From: Gammaproteobacteria bacterium
GTDB taxonomy: Bacteria; Pseudomonadota; Gammaproteobacteria; SZUA-229
Length of the DNA stretch: 9,321 bases
Direction of reading: 5' to 3'
NCBI GenBank assembly: GCA_011321985.1
Contig: DROB01000212.1
Location: 1-9,321 of the forward strand
The position numbers were made by a program, and so were the translations under genes. Below the pieces are notes generated by a model. The model searched no databases. It worked only from the letters and a program-made list of their open reading frames with translations, and had not been told where the DNA came from. Below, one piece after another: positions 1 through 5,811 of this stretch (position 1 is its first letter; every line of letters begins with the position of its first letter).

Positions 1-12
1 CTCTTCCGATCT
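1..12. other. Residual Illumina adapter at contig end
   Basis: The first twelve bases, CTCTTCCGATCT, are identical to the 3' end shared by standard Illumina adapters (reverse complement AGATCGGAAGAG, the usual adapter-trimming string). They follow directly on the coding sequence of the minus-strand radical SAM gene and would append the residues RSEE after a conserved-looking LKRLRG segment. I regard these bases as untrimmed adapter rather than genome sequence; everything from base 13 onward reads as normal coding DNA. Confidence 0.9.
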
Positions 13-1074
13 ACCGCGAAGTCGTTTTAAAATACCCAACTGGATCTCATGCGGATTCAGTGCGACCAGCTTATCAAAACTGCGGGCAAAGTTTTTCAGC
101 GTATCCGACGGCAGGCCGAATATCAGATCCGCATGGATGTAGGCATGGGTTTCTTCGCGCAACCAGTGCAGATTGCTGCAGGTTTTTTCATTGTCCTGTT
201 TCCGGCTGATCAGGGCCTGTATGTTTTCATCAAATGTCTGCACACCGATCTCGAACTGCAGGACATGTTCGGGAAATTTCTGGATGATCGCTTTTAGTTT
301 GTCCGGCAGGTTATCGGGCACCACTTCGAAATGCAGGTAGAGATCATCGGTCATCCGTTCGAGAAAAAATTCGAGTATCGAGACACTGCTACTGACCTTC
401 AGGTTAAATGTCCGGTCGATAAATTTGAAATTTCGTGCACCGCGCTGAAACAGCATGTCCATCTCTTCGAGGAACAGATCCAGCTCGAATGGCTTCGAGG
501 TTTTATCCAGCGACGATAGACAGAACTCACATTTAAACGGACAGCCACGAGAGGCTTCGACATAGATGAGGCGATTTTTTATATCCTCATCCGTGTAGTA
601 TGCATACGGTAGCTGTAGCTGATCCAGCGGCAATTCATCACTCTGAATGTGTCGTTCAAGTGGTTTATTGCCCGACAGCAGTAACTGACATAAGGTACGG
701 AAACTTTTTTCTGCCGCTCCCATGATCACATAATCCGCCATATCGACAACAGCGGGTTTATCCGGCAGGTGACTGACCTCCGGGCCACCGAGCACGATAA
801 TGGTTTCCGGTGATACCTGTTTTAACAGCTCAACCGTTTTTGTCACTTCGGCAACATTCCAGATATAAACCCCAAAACCGATGATTTCCGGATGATGCTT
901 TAACAGTGTTTCTGCGATATCGATGGGACGTTGCTGGAGGGTAAATTCTTCTATGATGGCAGAAGACTGCAGTTCAGCAAGATTTGCGTACAGATATCGC
1001 AGACCAAACGCGGTGTGCATATAACGTGCATTGAGTGTGGTCAGTACGATCTGAGTGGTTACGTCTTCTCCCAT
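13..1074 (-). CDS. B12-binding-type radical SAM protein, 3'-truncated
   Basis: This open frame starts at ATG 1074 and runs off the left edge; 354 native codons are present and the C-terminus is missing. Residues about 1-135 have the Rossmann-like pattern of a cobalamin-binding N-domain, including GGPEVS at 96-101. The radical SAM cluster motif follows at 178-185 (CPFKCEFC; C178, C182, C185) and should bind a [4Fe-4S] cluster and S-adenosylmethionine. Later core motifs include FEIGVQT (275-281) and DLIFGLP (316-322). The usual DxHxxG cobalamin-ligand motif is not visible: the corresponding N-terminal stretch reads LNARYMHTAFG, so B12 binding is uncertain. The architecture resembles the family of B12-binding-domain radical SAM proteins with a C-terminal DUF4080, but that C-terminus lies outside the window. 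The substrate is unknown. It lies downstream of ppk2 on the same strand, separated by 193 bp containing a repeat, so co-transcription is doubtful. Confidence 0.85.
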
Positions 1075-1082
1075 AATTGCCT

Positions 1083-1088
1083 ATTATA
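1083..1088 (-). promoter_or_regulatory. Possible -10 box (TATAAT) for the radical SAM gene
   Basis: Read on the minus strand, a perfect TATAAT lies 8 bases before the ATG at 1074. If used, transcription would start at about 1076 and give a nearly leaderless mRNA, in keeping with the lack of a clear Shine-Dalgarno sequence. No convincing -35 box is present at normal spacing, so this could be chance in AT-rich DNA. Confidence 0.35.
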
Positions 1089-1134
1089 ACAGGCTCCTTA
1101 CTGGAACAAGTTCGAAAGAAAAGCCAAGAAAATA

Positions 1135-1240
1135 TTTGCCACAGGGGCACAGAGAACACAGCGTTTTTATGTTGTTTACCGCGCCGCAGGCGTCACTACC
1201 AATATCTTCTTCTCTGCGTTCTCTGTGCCTCAGTGGTTAA
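1135..1240. repeat. Imperfect palindromic intergenic repeat (CACAGAGAAC type)
   Basis: Bases 1135-1163 and 1212-1240 form an inverted repeat with 23 of 29 positions matching, enclosing a 48-base loop. Each arm contains the core GGCACAGAGAAC. I recall similar sequences (CCACAGAGGCACAGAGA-like) as abundant intergenic repeats in many environmental bacteria, where they are often mis-called as small ORFs. It fills most of the gap between ppk2 and the radical SAM gene. Transcribed from ppk2 it would form a long stem followed by a T-rich tract, so it may also shape the ppk2 mRNA 3' end. No flanking target duplication or transposase is visible. Confidence 0.7.
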
Positions 1241-1267
1241 ACGTTTTCAAAATTTCAAACGCAATAA

Positions 1268-2122
1268 TTAAACGATAAATTTACCCGTCTCTCGCAACTG
1301 ATTTTCCATCAACTCGATCTCACGCGCTCCAGAATAATAGATATCTTCATCGACGGTATAATCCAGGCTCATATTCCGGTCCTCATAATCCACCTTGTTC
1401 AGGATGCTTTTTATCGCATTGAGATGCGCCCGGTGTTTGTCATTACTGCGGATGACCGCCCACGGACTGGTATGGCTGTGCGTGCGTTTCAGCATCTGGT
1501 ATTTCATCTCGGTAAACTCGTCCCATTTCTCCTGCATCTGCACATCGATCTCTGACAGTTTCCATTTTTTCAGCTGATTGGTCTCGCGTTCGGTAAACCG
1601 CTCTTCCTGTGTGCGTTTGGATACCGAGAAATAGATCTTGTGAAATACGATACCGTGTTCGACCAGATCATCTTCGAACTGGGTGACGGTTTTCATAAAG
1701 GTCGTATATTGCTGTTGTGTGCAAAATTCGAAGATGGGTTCGACCATGGCGCGGTTGTACCAGCTACGGTCGAATAACACGATTTCCCCGCCACGGGGAA
1801 ACTGCTCGACATAACGCTGAAAATACCACTGACTGGTCTGCACATTGGACGGTTTGCCCAGAGCCACGACACGATAATGTTTTTCATTCATATAGCGGGT
1901 GATACGCCGGATGCTACCGCCCTTACCCGCTGCATCGCGCCCTTCTACCAGGATGATCATCTTCTGTTGCTGTTTCTCAAGATGCTCCTGCAACTTGATC
2001 AGTTCTGCCTGATACGGTTTTATCGATTCGTCTTCGGTGTATCTGACGTAATGTTTATATAACAGGCGTTTGAAATCATCGTCCGCCTGCTTCAGCTCTT
2101 CTAAAAATGCCTGATATTCCAT
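1268..2122 (-). CDS. ppk2: PPK2-family polyphosphate kinase
   Basis: This 284-residue cytoplasmic enzyme should transfer phosphate between polyphosphate and nucleotides (NDP/NTP or NMP/NDP), linking phosphate storage to the nucleotide energy charge. All PPK2 hallmarks are visible: Walker A GRDAAGKGG at 61-69, the Walker B region IVLFDRSWYNR at 114-124, a basic lid (KRTQEERFTERETNQLKKW, about 169-187), and SPWAVIRSNDK at 219-229. Length and the roughly 55-residue helical N-terminal extension fit the single-domain PPK2 forms; the exact class (ADP- or AMP-preferring) cannot be fixed by eye. The ATG at 2122 follows a good AAAGGG ribosome site 7 bases upstream. It is divergent from adk, which is functionally suggestive because adenylate kinase and PPK2 share adenine nucleotides, but divergence alone does not prove coregulation. 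Confidence 0.93.
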   Translation of the reverse strand: MEYQAFLEELKQADDDFKRLLYKHYVRYTEDESIKPYQAELIKLQEHLEKQQQKMIILVEGRDAAGKGGSIRRITRYMNEKHYRVVALGKPSNVQTSQWYFQRYVEQFPRGGEIVLFDRSWYNRAMVEPIFEFCTQQQYTTFMKTVTQFEDDLVEHGIVFHKIYFSVSKRTQEERFTERETNQLKKWKLSEIDVQMQEKWDEFTEMKYQMLKRTHSHTSPWAVIRSNDKHRAHLNAIKSILNKVDYEDRNMSLDYTVDEDIYYSGAREIELMENQLRETGKFIV

Positions 2123-2159
2123 CTACACCCTTTGCCTCTCGTTTTTTGATATCGGTATG

Positions 2160-2200
2160 ATAATACAGCCAAACACAAATATTTTTATGATACAGAGCAA
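2160..2200 (-). promoter_or_regulatory. Tentative ppk2 promoter with weak FNR-like box
   Basis: In the 215-bp ppk2/adk gap, the minus strand has a TATTAT -10 candidate at 2165-2160. Upstream lies TTGCT-CTGT-ATCAT at 2200-2187, matching 8 of 10 positions of the FNR/DNR consensus TTGAT-N4-ATCAA. The box would centre at -40.5, close to class II activator geometry, with a 5' leader of about 31 bases. The half-site lacks the important A of TTGA, so the match is weak. On the plus side of this gap I see no confident adk promoter. Confidence 0.3.
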
Positions 2201-2337
2201 ATTCGGCACTATTCGTGGATATTAAGCACTGAATTAATTGCTTTCAGTCTCTGAAAACAGGAAAATACGCGGCTGAATTTTACTGCATGCGGCTGTGGCG
2301 GCATGTTACCTTTTTATTACACTTTCGAGGAAAACTC

Positions 2338-2976
2338 ATGAAACTCATTCTTTTAGGCGCACCGGGTGCAGGTAAAGGTACTGTTGCAAAATTACTGACC
2401 AAGATGGACGGTTCTGTACAGATTTCGACCGGTGACATCTTACGTGGTGCTGTTGCAGCAGGCACCGAACTGGGTAAGCAGGCAGAAGCGGCGATGAAAG
2501 CCGGTGACCTGGTATCCGATGACCTGATCATGGGCATTATGGAAGAGCGTCTGAAAGAAGACGATTGCAAAGCCGGTTACCTGTTAGACGGTTTCCCACG
2601 CACTATCCCACAGGCTGAGGCGCTGAAAGTTCTGCTCGACAAGATGGGTGAAACACTGGATTGTGCCGTTGAGATCGATGTACCACGTGATGTGATCCTC
2701 GATCGTCTGACCACGCGCCGTACCTGTTCTGGCTGTGGAGAGATCTATAATGTTAAATCTAATCCACCTAAAGTCGAAGGCGTGTGTGATAAATGCGGTG
2801 AGCCCGTAGTACAACGCGATGACGAAACCGAAGAAGCTATCAGTAATCGCCTGGAAGTATACAATGACCAGACAGCACCGCTGGTCGGCTTTTACAAAAA
2901 CGAAGGCCTGTTGCTTTCTGTAAACGCAACATCGTCTGATGCTGTGATCGATGCGATTAAAGCAAAGATCGGCTAA
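2338..2976 (+). CDS. adk: Adenylate kinase with four-cysteine LID
   Basis: This enzyme catalyses 2 ADP = ATP + AMP in the cytoplasm. The 212-residue protein has the P-loop GAPGAGKG (7-14), the AMP-binding segment STGDILR (30-36) and DGFPRT (84-89). It is the long form: the LID at about 126-163 contains C130, C133, C150 and C153 in a CxxC...CxxC arrangement that in other adenylate kinases binds structural zinc; E. coli Adk lacks these cysteines. The residue after the P-loop threonine is V16 rather than the common Q. The start chosen is ATG 2338, because a GAGGA ribosome site lies 6 bases upstream and the family begins with MK-hydrophobic residues just before the P-loop. An upstream in-frame ATG at 2287 would add 17 unconserved residues. 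An intrinsic terminator follows 21 bases after the stop. Confidence 0.97.
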   Translation: MKLILLGAPGAGKGTVAKLLTKMDGSVQISTGDILRGAVAAGTELGKQAEAAMKAGDLVSDDLIMGIMEERLKEDDCKAGYLLDGFPRTIPQAEALKVLLDKMGETLDCAVEIDVPRDVILDRLTTRRTCSGCGEIYNVKSNPPKVEGVCDKCGEPVVQRDDETEEAISNRLEVYNDQTAPLVGFYKNEGLLLSVNATSSDAVIDAIKAKIG

Positions 2977-2997
2977 AGGATACAGCCGCATAACAAA

Positions 2998-3037
2998 AGC
3001 CCGGACACCTGAGCACATCAGGTATCCGGGCTTTTTT
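2998..3037 (+). terminator. Intrinsic terminator of adk
   Basis: A 15-bp stem with one mismatch (2998-3012 paired with 3018-3032) and a 5-base loop is followed by a run of six T at 3032-3037. It lies just after the adk stop codon. On the opposite strand the T tract is only four bases, so it acts mainly in the plus direction. Confidence 0.93.
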
Positions 3038-3044
3038 ATTGATT

Positions 3045-3070
3045 AAAAATCACCGAAAGGATCGGCGATT
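3045..3070 (-). terminator. Intrinsic terminator of the chemoreceptor gene
   Basis: On the minus strand, bases 3070-3062 pair with 3056-3048 (9 bp, including one G.U wobble that would be an A.C mismatch on the plus strand) around a 5-base loop. T residues at 3049-3045 follow. It begins 7 bases after the chemoreceptor stop codon, so the two convergent genes have separate terminators. Confidence 0.75.
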
Positions 3071-3076
3071 CCCTGC

Positions 3077-4204
3077 TTACATAATATCTGATTTTCCGGT
3101 ACACAATAGCTGATTATTCCCTTCACCATCCGCTGCCATTTTTTCCAGCTCCTTCATGACCGTCAAACTTGATGACTCCATCTTTTGTAAATATTCGAGA
3201 GCGACATGGACCTCACCCCGACGAAAAGCTTCGATCGCATCTTTACCTGATTTATGCACTAGCTCATGGGGATGCTCGAGTTCCTTATAACCATTCAGTT
3301 TGGAAAAACAATCCTTGCCATCACCCTCGTAATACCACTTACCTAAACGACAAGTATGATGATCGGCAAAATCAGATACAGGCTGCTCACTGTGCCCCAT
3401 GAAGATGCGATAGACATTAAACTTATAAACCAGATGGTCTATTTTAGCCAACTCGACAAATCCACGTAATGCACCCGTAGAGATGGCTCCTTCCATCTTT
3501 TTAGATAGATTAAGGAAGCGTAATATGCCTGCACTGGCCTCCGATCCCACATCAGAGAGTATCTTGGATTCTTCTGACATCTCTATCATCTTGGTCGTCG
3601 TATCCTTTACTTCCGACTGGATCAGATTAACTTCATTGGTGATATCGCCTGTCGCTTCATGTGTTCGTGTCGACAAGGTCCTGACTTCATCGGCAACGAC
3701 AGCAAAACCTCGGCCATGCTCACCAGCACGTGCGGCTTCGATAGCGGCATTGAGTGCCAGCAAGTTTGTCTGTTCCGATATCCCGTTGATGAGACCGATG
3801 ACATCATCGATAGCATTAACCCTGCCCGTAAGCTTTTCTACATTATCCACTGCCTCATTGACAGTAGATGCGACCGTCACCAGGTTTTCGACGAGTTTAT
3901 TGGTCCCTGTATTCGCCTTCAATGATTCATTGGCAGCATCGATAGCCGTCTGTTTCTCATTATGGAGGATGGATACCAGCGTCGAAAACGTGGTTTGCAT
4001 CTCGAGTAAACTGCCGCCAAAACCTTCGAAAGAACTAAAGATTCCCTTCGTCAGAGCCACTTCAGTTTTCAGCGCTGTGATTTCAGATCGTGCCTGCTCC
4101 AGCTCACTCTGCTTCTTTTCCAGCTCATTTTCTAGAGAAGATATATGCCCATTCGCATCATTCATCGCTGAAGATGGATCTAAATTTTTAAGTAACCCAA
4201 ACAT
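3077..4204 (-). CDS. Soluble chemoreceptor (MCP) with C-terminal CZB domain
   Basis: This 375-residue protein is a methyl-accepting chemotaxis protein that would control the CheA kinase. It has no signal peptide or membrane segment, so it should act in the cytoplasm. A coiled coil spans about 21-50. The signalling hairpin tip is at about 143-176, with EQTNLLALNAAIEAARAGEH and the canonical GRGFAVVADEVR. The C-terminal chemoreceptor zinc-binding (CZB) domain covers about 250-355 and shows the 3His/1Cys ligand set: H257, C285 (in CRLGKWY), H313 and H317. Known CZB proteins (Helicobacter TlpD, E. coli DgcZ) use such a site to sense zinc or oxidants such as hypochlorous acid; the ligand here is inferred. 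The start at ATG 4204 has a GAGGT ribosome site 4 bases upstream. A longer frame from 4351 would overlap nnrS and is rejected. It lies 100 bp downstream of nnrS but has its own sigma-28-like promoter. Confidence 0.93.
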   Translation of the reverse strand: MFGLLKNLDPSSAMNDANGHISSLENELEKKQSELEQARSEITALKTEVALTKGIFSSFEGFGGSLLEMQTTFSTLVSILHNEKQTAIDAANESLKANTGTNKLVENLVTVASTVNEAVDNVEKLTGRVNAIDDVIGLINGISEQTNLLALNAAIEAARAGEHGRGFAVVADEVRTLSTRTHEATGDITNEVNLIQSEVKDTTTKMIEMSEESKILSDVGSEASAGILRFLNLSKKMEGAISTGALRGFVELAKIDHLVYKFNVYRIFMGHSEQPVSDFADHHTCRLGKWYYEGDGKDCFSKLNGYKELEHPHELVHKSGKDAIEAFRRGEVHVALEYLQKMESSSLTVMKELEKMAADGEGNNQLLCTGKSDIM

Positions 4205-4246
4205 GTTGACCTCATATTTTAGTAAATTTATAAGTTGACACTCAGG

Positions 4247-4273
4247 GTATCGACCACTATTTACAAAACTTAA
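4247..4273 (-). promoter_or_regulatory. Sigma-28 (FliA) type promoter for the chemoreceptor
   Basis: On the minus strand the sequence reads TTAAGTTT, 11 bases, GTCGATAC. The flagellar sigma-28 consensus is TAAAGTTT-N11-GCCGATAA, so 7 of 8 and 6 of 8 positions match with exact spacing. It lies between the nnrS stop and the chemoreceptor ATG, about 43 bases before the start codon. This would place the receptor in the late flagellar/chemotaxis regulon, independently of nnrS. Confidence 0.72.
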
Positions 4274-4304
4274 GGGCTCACGAAATAAGATTCGATGTCC
4301 GAGT

Positions 4305-5516
4305 TCATCCATCCTTACCGTCGACACGTGCTGCCAACAGCATCGGTGCATATACCCGAATAAAAAGGAGAAAAGCCATCATCCACAACAACTGAGACAG
4401 GGCTATCCAGTACACGTACAGAGTCATATCGATAACTGGAAAGATGACGCGAATAACAGCACCGAGGGACAGGGCCAGAAAACTCCATAACACGGTTGAG
4501 GGTGGCTCAAAAACGCTGCGCCCGGTATGGCCCAGGGCGACACGCGACATCATACCGATGGTGAGCAGACCGATACCACCTGCGGTAAAGGCATGCACAG
4601 ACAGAAAAGGAGAAACACCGAGATAGACCTTTGCCGCTATCAGAAAGAAACCTAGAATGATAAAAAAATAAGCCGCAACCAGAATCCAGACCAGTGATTT
4701 TTTCCATATCTTATGGGTATACCATCCCGCCAGCCTTATCGAATGTAATACTGCTAATACTACCGCTGCAATAGCTGTCAACTGGTCGAGATCAGTGAAC
4801 ACATCACTGATCCACAGTACCAGTAACAGGATCAGGCTAGAGTTATCGAGCCAGGCCCGGTTTTTTATTACCGCATCCCCCTCTATGCCATTTTTGATAA
4901 ACATCGGCACCACACGGCGCATCATCACCAGTATTAACGCGATGATCATATACAATGCTGAATACAATCCCCAATGCACACCGTCAACTATGACACCGGT
5001 GACACCCAGATAAAAAACAAGGTTACACAACATCAATAAAAATAATTTTGAAACGATACCTGCCTGCTTGTATTGCCTGACTTTCAACACAGGCCGCAGA
5101 CATGCGACCGCCAGAAAAAATAAAAAACTCACATCGACAAGAGCAATAATCTCAATGGGGACCATCAATCCGGTCAGGGGTAAAATCCGGGCGATCAACC
5201 AGAGTGCGAATAAAAAAGCCAGTGCCTTACCACGTAATACTTCTATACCTGTCCAGTTTTTTATCGCTGTCAGTAAAAACCCCGCAACCACCGCCATCAC
5301 ATAACCGAACAGCATCTCATGTGCATGCCACAGATTGGGTGCCAGCCCTGCAAAGGTAAACTTGACAGAAAACACAAAACTGGCCATCCAGACGGCCATG
5401 GCGATGATGGCAAAAAGACCGGCAGCCAAAAAGAAAGGCCTGAAACCTAAACGTAAGACCGGCGGGCCAAAATCTGCCGGTTTTGAATCTACAACTTCAC
5501 CATCGATGGTTAACAT
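4305..5516 (-). CDS. nnrS: NnrS family membrane protein
   Basis: This 403-residue protein is highly hydrophobic, with roughly ten to twelve membrane helices, and acts in the inner membrane. NnrS proteins are haem- and copper-containing proteins linked to resistance to nitric oxide and to denitrification; their precise chemistry is unsettled. Family signatures visible here are VLRLGFRPFF (20-29), NLWHAHEMLFGY (61-72) with the paired histidines H64 and H66, GFLLTAIKNWTG (79-90), VHAFTAGGIG (307-316) and MMSRVALGHTGR (322-333). The histidines at 64, 66, 308 and 330 are candidate haem or metal ligands. The start at ATG 5516 has no strong ribosome site, but the conserved block begins at residue 20 and no better start is visible. 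The upstream region holds an FNR/DNR-like box, which fits the usual NO- or anaerobic control of nnrS genes, but an intrinsic terminator lies between the two. Confidence 0.94.
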   Translation of the reverse strand: MLTIDGEVVDSKPADFGPPVLRLGFRPFFLAAGLFAIIAMAVWMASFVFSVKFTFAGLAPNLWHAHEMLFGYVMAVVAGFLLTAIKNWTGIEVLRGKALAFLFALWLIARILPLTGLMVPIEIIALVDVSFLFFLAVACLRPVLKVRQYKQAGIVSKLFLLMLCNLVFYLGVTGVIVDGVHWGLYSALYMIIALILVMMRRVVPMFIKNGIEGDAVIKNRAWLDNSSLILLLVLWISDVFTDLDQLTAIAAVVLAVLHSIRLAGWYTHKIWKKSLVWILVAAYFFIILGFFLIAAKVYLGVSPFLSVHAFTAGGIGLLTIGMMSRVALGHTGRSVFEPPSTVLWSFLALSLGAVIRVIFPVIDMTLYVYWIALSQLLWMMAFLLFIRVYAPMLLAARVDGKDG

Positions 5517-5625
5517 AGGCTGACAACTCGTTTGAATTTCTGATTATTCGGGTACTGACCATCACTGCGATACGGTAGTTTACAGAGCCACCCCGTGTGC
5601 AGATAATACACAACATACTATCAGC

Positions 5626-5650
5626 AAAAAACCCGCATGAGACGGGTTTT
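5626..5650 (-). terminator. Orphan intrinsic terminator in the nnrS leader
   Basis: Bases 5650-5643 and 5635-5628 form a perfect 8-bp stem (AAAACCCG/CGGGTTTT) with a 7-base loop. On the minus strand it ends in six T at 5631-5626; on the plus strand the tract is only four T followed by CCC. It lies between divergent genes, where no terminator is needed for a protein-coding transcript, which implies a short RNA. Confidence 0.7.
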
Positions 5651-5697
5651 CCCTGTGGCCAGATTACTGTCTAGCCACTGCCTGACCACTACCAGGC
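5626..5697 (-). ncRNA. Candidate small RNA or attenuated leader upstream of nnrS
   Basis: From the predicted start at about 5697, the minus-strand RNA would form three consecutive hairpins. Hairpin 1 is GCCUG (5697-5693) with CAGGC (5684-5680) around an 8-base loop. Hairpin 2 is 9 bp, 5678-5670 with 5663-5655, around a 6-base loop; its single non-Watson-Crick pair is U.G on this strand but an A.C mismatch on the plus strand, which favours a minus-strand RNA. Hairpin 3 is the intrinsic terminator with six U. The product would be about 72 nt, the size and layout of a compact trans-acting small RNA. No ORF fits in it. Alternatively it is a leader in which read-through to nnrS (start codon 110 bases further on) is regulated. 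It does not match an RNA family I recognise. Confidence 0.5.
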
Positions 5698-5703
5698 CAC
5701 TAA

Positions 5704-5745
5704 ATAATACTTATTACTATCTTATATCTCTTTGACCTACATCAT
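5704..5745 (-). promoter_or_regulatory. FNR/DNR-type class II promoter reading toward nnrS
   Basis: On the minus strand ATGAT-GTAG-GTCAA (5745-5732) matches 8 of 10 positions of the palindromic FNR/DNR/NnrR consensus TTGAT-N4-ATCAA. A TATTAT -10 element lies at 5709-5704. With that -10 the box centre falls exactly at -41.5, the classic class II activation position, and the start site is about 5697. In the plus direction no -10 element occurs at the matching position, so it is unlikely to activate pdxS in the same way; it could affect that promoter by overlap. Confidence 0.6.
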
Positions 5746-5811
5746 GGACAAAAACTGACCAGCCAGTGAACATTGCAGGTGTCATATCAAACCAGCCAGA
5801 ACAGAGACACG

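Noticed and set aside
1077..1271. Small plus-strand ORF of 64 codons
   Set aside because: It lies within the palindromic repeat and overlaps the ppk2 end; the encoded low-complexity Cys/Arg-rich peptide is what such repeats give in any genome.
2287..2337. N-terminal extension of adenylate kinase from ATG 2287
   Set aside because: The added 17 residues are not family-like, and ATG 2338 has a clear GAGGA ribosome site and starts right at the conserved MKLILLGAPG.
3483..4238. 251-codon plus-strand ORF
   Set aside because: It is the antisense shadow of the chemoreceptor, whose frame has unmistakable MCP and CZB motifs; the plus-strand product is a Ser/Val/Ala-rich sequence with no family motif.
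4205..4351. Longer start of the chemoreceptor
   Set aside because: It would overlap the nnrS 3' end and add 49 unconserved residues, and it would bury the sigma-28-like promoter and the GAGGT ribosome site at 4213-4209.
5658..5701. Short CRISPR-like or tandem repeat array
   Set aside because: The units are only 11 bases with a 5-base conserved core and no spacers, so this is not a CRISPR array.
5732..5745. FNR/DNR box as an activator site for pdxS
   Set aside because: At the class II position in the plus direction (5768-5773, GAACAT) there is no -10 element and the start would fall at 5780; the minus direction fits far better.
5773..5811. TTG start for pdxS
   Set aside because: No ribosome site precedes it and the extra residues MQVSYQTSQNRDT are not seen in the family; ATG 5812 gives the normal length.
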